Assembly: GCA_015698305.1 (NCBI GenBank)
Contig: CP048620.1
Span: 62,001 to 126,000, forward strand
Direction of reading: 5' to 3'
Length of the DNA stretch: 64,000 nucleotides
Source: Candidatus Nitrohelix vancouverensis
GTDB taxonomy: Bacteria > Nitrospinota > Nitrospinia > Nitrospinales > VA-1
In this document: piece after piece, positions 19,825 through 27,265 of the stretch
Position numbering within the stretch: the first letter of the stretch is position 1
Layout of the letters: the number at the start of each line of letters is the position of its first letter
Made by a program: the position numbers and the translations under genes
The notes under the pieces: model-generated
Database searches by the model: none
What the model saw: only the letters and a program-made list of their open reading frames with translations
What the model was told of the DNA's origin: nothing

Positions 19825-20460
19825 ATGTTGAGAATCCACGAAATCTACAAAAGCATTCAGGGCGAATCCACCTATGCGGGACTGCCCTGTATCTTTGTGC
19901 GCCTGACCGGTTGCAACCTGCGTTGCCAATGGTGCGACACGACTCAGGCCTTCTACGGCGGCGTCGACAAAACCGTCGAAGCGGTTCTTGAAGAAACAGA
20001 ACGACTCGACGCGCCCCTGGTCGAGATCACCGGCGGCGAACCCTTACTGCAAGCCGAGGTTTATCCCTTGATGCAATCCTTACTGGATCGCGGCCAACGC
20101 GTCCTGCTCGAAACCAGCGGCTCGCTTTCCATTGAAAAAGTCCCGCAGGCCGTCGTCAAAATCGTCGACATGAAATGCCCTGCCAGCGGCGAAGCGGAAA
20201 AAAATCATTACGACAATCTCAAATTGCTGGCACCGCACGACGAAGTCAAATTCGTCATCGCCGACCGCAAGGACTACGAATGGAGCCGGGATTTGGTGAA
20301 ACAATACGCGCTCCACTCCAATCCTGTCCTGTTCTCTCCCGTGTTCGACCAGCTCGCCCCGCGAACTCTCGCCGAATGGATTCTTGAAGACAAACTGCAA
20401 GTGCGTCTGCAATCGCAACTGCACAAAATCATCTGGGACAAAAACGCCGTCGGAGTTTGA
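19825..20460 (+). CDS. queE: 7-carboxy-7-deazaguanine synthase
   Basis: A 211-residue small radical SAM enzyme that converts 6-carboxytetrahydropterin to 7-carboxy-7-deazaguanine in queuosine/preQ0 biosynthesis. The N-terminus MLRIHEIYKSIQGESTYAG and the CX3CX2C cluster motif CNLRCQWCDT are characteristic. TGGEPLLQ and ETSGSLSIEKVP follow. ATG 19825 matches the family start; an earlier in-frame ATG at 19786 would add residues without homology, and no strong ribosome-binding site marks either. No queC or queD is nearby. mutY follows after 10 nt. Confidence 0.9.
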   Translation: MLRIHEIYKSIQGESTYAGLPCIFVRLTGCNLRCQWCDTTQAFYGGVDKTVEAVLEETERLDAPLVEITGGEPLLQAEVYPLMQSLLDRGQRVLLETSGSLSIEKVPQAVVKIVDMKCPASGEAEKNHYDNLKLLAPHDEVKFVIADRKDYEWSRDLVKQYALHSNPVLFSPVFDQLAPRTLAEWILEDKLQVRLQSQLHKIIWDKNAVGV

Positions 20461-20470
20461 AGCCGAGGAC

Positions 20471-21544
20471 ATGCCGCCCTACACAAAACTGCACAAGAAA
20501 CTGCTCGCATGGTACCAGAGCGAAAAACGCGATCTGCCCTGGCGCCAGTCCAACGACCCCTACGCCATCTGGGTTTCGGAGATCATGTTGCAACAGACGC
20601 AGGTCAAAACGGTTCTGCCTTATTACCAGCGCTGGATGCAACGCTTCCCGAATGTGAGGAGTCTGGCCGACGCGCCGGAGCCTCAGGTCTTGAAGCTGTG
20701 GGAAGGACTCGGCTATTATTCGCGCGCGCGCAATATGAAGAAAGCGGCTCGGGAGATTCTTGACCGCTTCGCGGGACAGGTTCCCAACACCTCGAAGGAC
20801 TTGTTGTCGCTTCCGGGAATCGGGCGTTACACGGCGGGAGCGATTCTCAGCATCGCCTTTGAAGAACGCGCCCCCATTCTCGACGGCAACGTCAAGCGCG
20901 TATTGTCCCGCCTGTTCCGCATCAACGAAAACGGCAAGACCTCAGCCGGAGAAAAAATTCTCTGGGCCAGAGCCGAAGAGATTTTGCCGCAAAAAAATAT
21001 TGGCGATTTCAACCAGAGCCTGATGGAACTGGGCGCATCCATCTGTCTGCCGCAACAACCCCTGTGCCTGCTCTGCCCCTTGCGCGATCTCTGCGAAGTC
21101 AGCGCGACGGGAGAACAGGCCTTGTATCCGCCGCCCAAACCGTCCGCCCCTGCGAAAAAAATCGAAGTGAGCGCCGTGGTTCTCATACGACGCGGCAAGG
21201 TCTATATTCAGCAGAGGCCCCAGAAGGGATTGATGGGCGGACTCTGGGAATTCCCCGGCGGCAAGATCGAAGCGGGCGAAACGCCGGAAGAATGCGCTGT
21301 CAGGGAAACGCGTGAAGAATTGGGACTAGAGATTCAACTGAAAGAAAAATGGATGACGATTCGACACAGCTACACGCAATTCCGGGTCACCCTCCACGTC
21401 TTCGAAGCGAAAGCGCAGGGCGGTCGAATCCGCGCCACGCAATGCGAGCAATGGAAATGGGTTCGACCTGAAGAGTTAGAATCGTACCCCTTTCCCGCCG
21501 CTAATGTTAAAATTGTAAACAGGCTGACTCAGAATACATCCTGA
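20471..21544 (+). CDS. mutY: A/G-specific adenine glycosylase MutY with C-terminal NUDIX domain
   Basis: A 357-residue base-excision repair enzyme that removes adenine opposite 8-oxoguanine. Landmarks are KRDLPWRQSNDPYAIWVSEI, a helix-hairpin-helix LPGIGRYTAGAI, the catalytic Asp in PILDGNVKRVLSR, and a [4Fe-4S] motif with spacing CX6CX2CX5C ending at RDLC. The C-terminal half is a NUDIX-fold domain with a complete NUDIX box (GGKIEAGETPEECAVRETREELG spans about residues 259-281). In most MutY proteins this domain recognises 8-oxoG. I place the start at ATG 20471 (MPPYTKLHKK). The site GAGG is only 2 nt upstream, so initiation may be weak or coupled to queE. Confidence 0.93.
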   Translation: MPPYTKLHKKLLAWYQSEKRDLPWRQSNDPYAIWVSEIMLQQTQVKTVLPYYQRWMQRFPNVRSLADAPEPQVLKLWEGLGYYSRARNMKKAAREILDRFAGQVPNTSKDLLSLPGIGRYTAGAILSIAFEERAPILDGNVKRVLSRLFRINENGKTSAGEKILWARAEEILPQKNIGDFNQSLMELGASICLPQQPLCLLCPLRDLCEVSATGEQALYPPPKPSAPAKKIEVSAVVLIRRGKVYIQQRPQKGLMGGLWEFPGGKIEAGETPEECAVRETREELGLEIQLKEKWMTIRHSYTQFRVTLHVFEAKAQGGRIRATQCEQWKWVRPEELESYPFPAANVKIVNRLTQNTS

Positions 21545-21602
21545 GTCGCCATCGCGCCGCTCATCGCCCGAACCGCCATTCACTTTCAAGCCGAGCGCCA
21601 TC

Positions 21603-22760
21603 ATGATCAAATCACTCAAACAGGACCTGGGAATCCGAGCCATCGCCGCAGGCGTGATCGGCAACGTCATCCTTTCCATTATCAAGTTCATTGCGGGAAT
21701 TCTCGGCAACAGCGCCGCCATGATCGCAGACGCGGTTCATTCCCTGTCCGACTTGCTGACCGACGGAGTCGCGGGCTTCACCTACAAGATCAGCCAGATT
21801 CCGAAAGATGAGAATCATCCTTACGGGCACGGTCGCGCGGAGACGCTGGGAAGCGTTTTGATCGGGATCATCATCGCAGGAGTCGGCGTCGGCCTGGTCT
21901 TTGAGGCCTGGGAAAAAATCGCGTCCGATACCCTGACGCCGCCCACCTGGCTTGCCCTGGGCGCCGCTGTCGTTTCCATCGCCATCAAGGAAGGTCTGTT
22001 CCACTACACCCTGCGCATCGGCGACGCCATGAACAGCCCTTCGCTGAAGGCCAACGCCTGGCACCATCGCTCCGACGCGGTGTCTTCCTTCGCCGCTTTG
22101 CTGGGCATCGGCGGCGCCATGGCGGGTTTCCCCATCCTCGACCCCATCGCGGCCGGCGCCGTGTCCCTGATGATTTTTTACGCGGGCTACAAAATTTGCG
22201 CGCAAGGCGTGAACGAACTCATGGACGAATCCATAGGCGATGAAACGCTGGCGCGCATCGAAGACATCGTCAGGAACACGCAAGGCATTGTTGATTTTCA
22301 TGAACTGAGAACACGGACCGTCGGCGGAGAAATTTTTCTCGACGTCAACATTCTGGTGAGTCCGCGCATCACCGTTTCAGAAGGACATCACATCGCGGAA
22401 ACCCTGCGCAGGAGTCTGATCAACGAGTTCGAGAATTTGGGAGAGGCCTTGATACATGTCGACGCGGAAGACGACAGCTCAATAGAATCCATCAACAATC
22501 TGTCGCGCGAAGAGATTGAGAGTTACGTCGATCCGATCCTGAAAGAAGAAAAAGCCATTCTGCAAAAAACCGGAATGCACGTCCATTACCTGAAGGGGAA
22601 GCATACGCTGGAAATCAAGGTGAGAGTGACGCCGGATAAAACCGTCGCCGAAATCAAAACGATATTCAATGATCTGAGAACGCGATTGCGTCGAATCGAT
22701 CGAGTCGGAGACGCCCGTCTCTATGTAGATACCGCCTCAGAAGAGTCGTCGGGGAAATAG
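21603..22760 (+). CDS. Cation diffusion facilitator family metal transporter
   Basis: A 385-residue inner-membrane exporter with six predicted membrane helices and a soluble C-terminus. Helix 2 carries DAVHSLSDLLTD and helix 5 carries HHRSDAVSS, giving His-X3-Asp in each, the pattern seen in zinc-type CDFs. The loop IPKDENHPYGHGRAET between helices 2 and 3 is typical. The cytoplasmic region (about residues 205-385) is longer than one CDF dimerisation domain and may hold two copies of the ferredoxin-like fold (DVNILVSPRITVSEGHH and EIKVRVTPDKTVAEIK). Metal identity is inferred. Its 3' end overlaps the convergent cupin gene by 40 nt. Confidence 0.9.
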   Translation: MIKSLKQDLGIRAIAAGVIGNVILSIIKFIAGILGNSAAMIADAVHSLSDLLTDGVAGFTYKISQIPKDENHPYGHGRAETLGSVLIGIIIAGVGVGLVFEAWEKIASDTLTPPTWLALGAAVVSIAIKEGLFHYTLRIGDAMNSPSLKANAWHHRSDAVSSFAALLGIGGAMAGFPILDPIAAGAVSLMIFYAGYKICAQGVNELMDESIGDETLARIEDIVRNTQGIVDFHELRTRTVGGEIFLDVNILVSPRITVSEGHHIAETLRRSLINEFENLGEALIHVDAEDDSSIESINNLSREEIESYVDPILKEEKAILQKTGMHVHYLKGKHTLEIKVRVTPDKTVAEIKTIFNDLRTRLRRIDRVGDARLYVDTASEESSGK

Positions 22761-23116
22761 GTATCGTGGTCTGAGAACACCGGCGGGCTGTGAAAATTCA
22801 GCAGGTCCAGGGCCTCGCCTTCGGCTTTGAAGGCGTGCAGAACGCCGGGCGGCACTCGAAAAAAACATCCCGGTCGAAGCGCGTAGTCTTTCTCACCCAG
22901 AGTCGCCGAACCCAAACCCGCGACCACGTAATACAATTCTTCGCCGTTTTTATGAAAGCTGGCTTTCTTGACCTCGCCCGGTTGAATATGCACCCGGTAG
23001 GCGGAAAATTGCCGACAGGCTTCACGAGGGAGCAATTGCTCGATACGGATCCCCTTCAATACAAATGAAGGGGAGTTTTCCGGATCGACAAAATAGACTT
23101 CATCCTTCGGCGACAT
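22721..23116 (-). CDS. Single-domain cupin protein
   Basis: A 131-residue cupin. Motif 1 reads KKASFHKNGEELYYVVAGLGSATLG and motif 2 GCFFRVPPGVLHAFKAEG. The first motif has one His and Glu of the usual metal-binding set and the second has a His, so a bound divalent metal is plausible. Such small cupins act as isomerases, dioxygenases or sensors; no substrate can be read here. GGAGAAAGCGA precedes the ATG. It overlaps the CDF gene tail-to-tail and lies 17 nt upstream of the deoxyhypusine-synthase-like gene on the same strand, suggesting cotranscription. Confidence 0.8.
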   Translation of the reverse strand: MSPKDEVYFVDPENSPSFVLKGIRIEQLLPREACRQFSAYRVHIQPGEVKKASFHKNGEELYYVVAGLGSATLGEKDYALRPGCFFRVPPGVLHAFKAEGEALDLLNFHSPPVFSDHDTYFPDDSSEAVST

Positions 23117-23133
23117 TCGCTTTCTCCGTAAGA

Positions 23134-24234
23134 TCAGTCAGCGACAGACATGCTTTTCAGGACATCGCCTTCCCACTCGTATTTCAGGCCCTTGCGTCCC
23201 TTGTGATAACCGCGCTGGAAGGCGTAGCCATAGAGCAGGGGAAGCGAAACGCTCGGTTCGACAAAAGCCATCGCAAAATTGGCCTCTTTATTGACCTTGC
23301 CCCAGGACTGCGCTTCCGCCAGCGTACTGCCGCTCAGCCCGCCCCAGTGCGGCGAATCCGTCGTCAACTGCAAGGCGTATTTGTGCCCGCCCGTGTCCTT
23401 GCCGAAGATATAGGACATCACCACAGAGTCATTGATGTAGTTTTTGGGCACGCCGCCCGCCACATAAAAGGCGGAGGTGCGTGGCGATGCAACGACGAGT
23501 TGCGTCAATTCATAGTTGTCTCGAATCGAATCGATCAGGATCGGCGTTCTGCCATTTTTACGCGCATGATAATAATGCTCGGTAAGACCAATGCCAATGC
23601 TGGAATCGTTGAGAGCTGGACAGAAAATGGGAATGCCTTTTTTGCGCGCCGCAACCAGAATGGAACCCTCGTCGTCGATTGTCTCGGAAAGGCCGTGGAT
23701 GAACTCGCGACTCGAATAGCTTCCCGGTTTCAGAGTGTCCGCATACCTGGCAATGACGGAATCGTATTCGACGAACAATTCATCGTCGACATAGGTGTCG
23801 TAAATACGATTGATCAGCAAATCGCGTAATTTGGTGTCGTCGGCGTTGGGACTGCCATAATAATGTCCGCCGCCCAATGCGCCATAGAAATCCTGATATA
23901 AAATGGCGCCTGTGGATACGATCGCATCGACCATATTGTTCGCCACAAGGTCGCGAATGACTGTGCGCAAACCCGCGGCGATCAAAGGACCGGCCATTCC
24001 CAGAATGATGGTCGGACGTTCTTCGTCCGTCAGCATTTTCTGAAACACGCCAGCCGTCAACCCAATATTACGCGCCTGAATGGATGTCGATTGAAAGCTC
24101 TCCACCAGATCGGCAACGCTCTTGACCTTACTGTAATCAACGGGCGCGATTCTTTCACTCAACAACTCGTCCTTGCGCGCCTGCTCTTCAGGTGAAAAGC
24201 CGCCCTCGGGTAGCAAGATTTTTTTATCTACCAT
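23134..24234 (-). CDS. Deoxyhypusine synthase-like protein
   Basis: A 366-residue member of the deoxyhypusine synthase family. This enzyme transfers an aminobutyl group from spermidine, using NAD, to a lysine of eIF5A in eukaryotes and archaea. Bacterial homologues are usually thought to act on free polyamines, for example making homospermidine. The Schiff-base lysine context is conserved (EAQSWGKVNKEA), as are MAGPLIAAGLRTVI, VSTGAILYQD and FCPALNDSSIGIGL. ATG 24234 has GGAG 7 nt upstream; the longer frame to 24318 crosses non-coding sequence. No ornithine or arginine decarboxylase is adjacent. An efp with an unusual tip loop lies 10 kb away. Confidence 0.85.
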   Translation of the reverse strand: MVDKKILLPEGGFSPEEQARKDELLSERIAPVDYSKVKSVADLVESFQSTSIQARNIGLTAGVFQKMLTDEERPTIILGMAGPLIAAGLRTVIRDLVANNMVDAIVSTGAILYQDFYGALGGGHYYGSPNADDTKLRDLLINRIYDTYVDDELFVEYDSVIARYADTLKPGSYSSREFIHGLSETIDDEGSILVAARKKGIPIFCPALNDSSIGIGLTEHYYHARKNGRTPILIDSIRDNYELTQLVVASPRTSAFYVAGGVPKNYINDSVVMSYIFGKDTGGHKYALQLTTDSPHWGGLSGSTLAEAQSWGKVNKEANFAMAFVEPSVSLPLLYGYAFQRGYHKGRKGLKYEWEGDVLKSMSVAD

Positions 24235-24307
24235 TGATCCGCTCCAAAAATTCAATTTAAAAGCGGCTATAGTAACATGGAATAATGGGGAGGAAAAAGA
24301 AGCGGAC

Positions 24308-24335
24308 AAAAAAAACACCCCCGGCGCGCCGGGGG
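24308..24335 (-). terminator. Intrinsic terminator after bcp
   Basis: A perfect palindrome (cccccggcgcgccggggg, 24318-24335) followed on the minus strand by TG and eight T residues. It lies 20 nt after the bcp stop, ahead of the deoxyhypusine-synthase-like gene. Confidence 0.85.
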
Positions 24336-24354
24336 CGGATTCAAAACACAGCGA

Positions 24355-24792
24355 TTACAGGCGGGAGCAGAGGTCGGAGGAATGACTGCCGGTGTCGACG
24401 CTTTCGATCGCTTCCTTTATTTTACCTTGTTCGTCAATCACATAGGTGATGCGCGACGCATAGCCGTCGTCTTTCGATTTGACGGCATGATAGGCGAGAG
24501 AAATTTCCTTGCTCTCATCACACAACAGCGGATAAGGGAAAGAAAATTTCTGCGCAAAGGCGTTATTGGCTTCGACGCCATCGACGCTGACGCCGAGAAC
24601 GGCGGTATTACCCTGAACAAATTTTTCGTAATCGTCTCTAAAACCCTTGCCCTCTATGGTGCAACCGGGCGTATCGGCTTTCGGGTAAAACCACATCACG
24701 ACTTTCTTGCCTTGAAAGTCCTTCAGGTTCACCGTATTGCCATTATGGTCTTTCACTGAAAAATCTGGAGCCTGCGTTCCCACTGCGAGCAT
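24355..24792 (-). CDS. bcp: Bcp/PrxQ-type peroxiredoxin
   Basis: A 145-residue thioredoxin-fold peroxidase that reduces H2O2 and organic peroxides. The peroxidatic Cys lies in FYPKADTPGCTIEG near residue 44, preceded by DFSVKDHNGNTVNLKDFQGK. Many Bcp proteins have a resolving Cys five residues later (TPGCTTEACGF); here that position is lysine (TIEGKGF), so this is a 1-Cys form or uses a different resolver. One more Cys occurs at the C-terminus (DLCSRL) and another in PLLCDESK. Its own terminator follows directly. Confidence 0.9.
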   Translation of the reverse strand: MLAVGTQAPDFSVKDHNGNTVNLKDFQGKKVVMWFYPKADTPGCTIEGKGFRDDYEKFVQGNTAVLGVSVDGVEANNAFAQKFSFPYPLLCDESKEISLAYHAVKSKDDGYASRITYVIDEQGKIKEAIESVDTGSHSSDLCSRL

Positions 24793-24891
24793 ATCTATCT
24801 CCTTTCGGTCGGGTGTGAGTCATAAGATTTTACAAAAGGTCTTGTGAATTAGATGCCGGGAAAGCGCGAGGGAATCAAATAAAGCGCTTAT

Positions 24892-25578
24892 TTATTCCGC
24901 TCTGGAAGCAAGGATGCCCTCGCCAATGATCAAATCCTCCGGTCGCGTGACCTTGATATTCATTTCCGATCCCGTAACGATGGCGACCGGCAATCCCAGC
25001 CGCTCCACCAGCGAGGCTTCATCGGTGCCGTAAAAGGAATCCTCCTGCGCCTTTTGAAACGCTCGTTCCAAGACGTCGCGACGAAAGGCCTGCGGCGTCT
25101 GCACCCGCCATAAATTTTCCCGCGGAATGGTTTCCTTGACGCGCCCTTCCGCATCGGCCCGTTTCAGTGTGTCCGAAAGCGGCACCGCGACAATGGCCGC
25201 GCCATGTTGTTCTGCGGAGCGGATCACGGACTCGATCATTTCTCGGGTCGCAAAAGGACGCACGCCGTCATGCACTACGATCAGTTCCGCCGACGCATCC
25301 ACCGCCTGAAAGCCGTTGAATACCGAATCCTGACGTTGCGCTCCGCCTGCGACGACTGCGCTGAGAACCATAAAATCGGGAAGGTATTCGCGCCGCACCG
25401 ATACAACATCGGCTTCGGGGATCGAGAGGATCACGGAATCGATCAGGCCGCAGGACTGAAACACTTCCAGCGTGTGGCGCAGGATCGGCTTGTCGCCCAG
25501 GGTCAGGTACTGCTTGGCTTGCGTCCCTCCCATGCGAACGCCCTGCCCTCCGGCTGGAATGATGGCCGCGACTTTCAC
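24892..25578 (-). CDS. ispD: 2-C-methyl-D-erythritol 4-phosphate cytidylyltransferase
   Basis: A 228-residue MEP-pathway enzyme that makes CDP-methylerythritol for isoprenoid synthesis. The N-terminal signature AAIIPAGGQGVRMG with the KQY of AKQYLTLGDKPIL, the segment AGGAQRQDSVFNGF, VVHDGVRPF and the conserved YGTDEASLVERLG are intact. It is on the same strand as radA upstream, separated by about 200 bp that hold a tandem duplication of the radA 3' end. No ispF is in the window, although ispD and ispF are often paired. Confidence 0.95.
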   Translation of the reverse strand: MKVAAIIPAGGQGVRMGGTQAKQYLTLGDKPILRHTLEVFQSCGLIDSVILSIPEADVVSVRREYLPDFMVLSAVVAGGAQRQDSVFNGFQAVDASAELIVVHDGVRPFATREMIESVIRSAEQHGAAIVAVPLSDTLKRADAEGRVKETIPRENLWRVQTPQAFRRDVLERAFQKAQEDSFYGTDEASLVERLGLPVAIVTGSEMNIKVTRPEDLIIGEGILASRAE

Positions 25579-25618
25579 GATTTCACACTCGCTAGACTAT
25601 GCATTGAAATCCATCACA

Positions 25619-25809
25619 TCAAGTTTCAAAAAGAATTTCGAAAGCTTCTTCAAAAATTATTCGCAGAGCAACTCTACACTGAATCCTTGAAGACGACTCA
25701 GGTTTCAAAAAGAATGTCGAAAGCTTCTTCAAAAATTATTCGCAGAGCAACTCTACACTGAATCTTTGAAGATGACTCAGGTTTCAAAAAGAATGTCGAA
25801 AGCTTCTTC
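25619..25809 (-). repeat. 79-bp tandem repeat derived from the 3' end of radA
   Basis: The unit starting tcaRGtttcaaaaagaa occurs at 25619 and 25698 as two full 79-bp copies with only a few differences, and as a 33-bp partial copy at 25777-25809, which is the genuine end of radA. Read on the minus strand, every copy encodes the same tail, EEAFDILFET or a close variant, followed by a stop. The array therefore contains three successive radA-like C-termini, of which only the first is used. The segment between tails (about 46 bp) is also copied. This is a local duplication, not a CRISPR or phage feature. Confidence 0.9.
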
Positions 25810-27150
25810 CAGCGTCTTCACCGGGTAAATTTTCAAGGCGGTTTTCCGTTCCGACTTCTCGTTACGCGAAGAAAAAGGCACCACGCAGTTTTCAAAACCC
25901 AGCTTCTCCGCTTCCGCCAGGCGCGTTTCCAACTGGTTGACGGGACGCACCTCGCCGGTCAAACCGACTTCCCCCATCACCGCCGTTTTGGGCAGGCCCA
26001 GGTGATTGCGAAAACTGCCCGCAATCGCCGCCGCTACGCCGAGGTCTCCCGCCGGTTCTGACAAGCGAAAGCCGCCGACGATGTTGATGAAAATGTCTTC
26101 CCCCTGCAAGGCCAGTCCCAGTTTCTTTTCCATGATGGCGATGAGCAGAGCCAGGCGGTTCTGATCGAAGCCCGTTCCCATGCGACGCGGCATGCCAATG
26201 GAATTGGAGGCCGCGGCAAGGGCCTGAACTTCCACCAGTAAAGGACGACTGCCCTCCAGACTGGAAACGATGACCGATCCGGGCGAGTCGGCGCGTCGCT
26301 CGGATAAAAAGATTTCCGACGGATTGTCCACCTCTCGCAGTCCGCCGTCGCGCATTTCAAACACGCCCAGTTCCGGGGTCGGACCGAAACGATTTTTCAC
26401 CGCGCGCAGGACGCGATAGCCCGCGCCGCGTTCGCCTTCAAAATAGATCACCGTATCGACGATATGCTCTAGGGATTTTGGGCCGGAGATCGCACCGTCT
26501 TTCGTGATATGTCCAACAAGGAAGCCTGGGATGGAATGCGCTTTAATGTATTGCAAGATGCGGAACGCCGTTTCCCGCACCTGGCCGATACTGCCGGGGG
26601 CGGAGGAAAGTTCGTTCGTATAAAAGGTCTGGATCGAGTCGAACACCATCACATCTGGCTTGACCTTGTCGAGAAGGTTCAGAACGTCTTCGATGCAGAT
26701 TTCAGAGCAGACCAGAAAATTGTCCGACACGGCGCCCAGACGCTCGGCGCGTTGCTTGATCTGTGTAGGCGACTCTTCGCCGGAAATATAGAGCGCTTTT
26801 TTCCCCTGCGAAGCGAACCCGGCAAGACATTGCAATAGCAGAGTGGATTTGCCGATTCCCGGATCGCCGCCGATCAAAGTAAGGGAACCTGGCGTCAAAC
26901 CGCCGCCCAGCACCCGGTCCAACTCTCCGATACCGGTCGGCGCGCGCACAACGTCCACCGCCTGAATTTCCGACAGCGCCATGACCCCTTTGGCCGGGCC
27001 TCCGTGCATGGGTCGCGCCTTGGTAGTTTTGCTGGGAGCCGATTCTTCGGCCAGCGAATTCCAGCCTTCGCAACCGGGGCATTTGCCCATCCATTTAGAA
27101 GACTGGTGCCCGCAGTTTTGACAGACAAAGATAGAAGTCGCTTTTGCCAT
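25777..27150 (-). CDS. radA: DNA repair protein RadA (Sms)
   Basis: A 457-residue RecA-like branch-migration helicase that processes recombination intermediates. An N-terminal zinc finger (CQNCGHQSSKWMGKCPGCEGWN) leads into the ATPase with Walker A GGDPGIGKSTLLLQ, DVMVFDSIQTFY as Walker B, and the RadA-specific motif KNRFGPT. A Lon-protease-like C-terminal domain follows (AAIAGSFRNHLGLPKTAVMGEVGLTGEVRPV). Length is typical. The final 33 bases belong to a tandem repeat that continues downstream, so this C-terminus may have been replaced or re-created by duplication. Confidence 0.95.
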   Translation of the reverse strand: MAKATSIFVCQNCGHQSSKWMGKCPGCEGWNSLAEESAPSKTTKARPMHGGPAKGVMALSEIQAVDVVRAPTGIGELDRVLGGGLTPGSLTLIGGDPGIGKSTLLLQCLAGFASQGKKALYISGEESPTQIKQRAERLGAVSDNFLVCSEICIEDVLNLLDKVKPDVMVFDSIQTFYTNELSSAPGSIGQVRETAFRILQYIKAHSIPGFLVGHITKDGAISGPKSLEHIVDTVIYFEGERGAGYRVLRAVKNRFGPTPELGVFEMRDGGLREVDNPSEIFLSERRADSPGSVIVSSLEGSRPLLVEVQALAAASNSIGMPRRMGTGFDQNRLALLIAIMEKKLGLALQGEDIFINIVGGFRLSEPAGDLGVAAAIAGSFRNHLGLPKTAVMGEVGLTGEVRPVNQLETRLAEAEKLGFENCVVPFSSRNEKSERKTALKIYPVKTLEEAFDILFET

Positions 27151-27265
27151 GAGCAGATTGGGAAGGGGTCGCAGGTTTCAGTAAAAAACTACAGGAAGGA
27201 TAGAAGGCGGGCTTGAAAATTTCAAGCTCGCTTTTCAGAAAAATGTAAAATCAGCGGAATGTGGA

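Noticed and set aside
20471-21544. MutY-NUDIX as an unusual fusion
   Set aside because: A C-terminal NUDIX-like domain is normal in MutY, so it is not novel.
25619-25809. Possible CRISPR-like array
   Set aside because: Units are 79 bp, directly adjacent without variable spacers, and copy the radA end; no cas genes are present.
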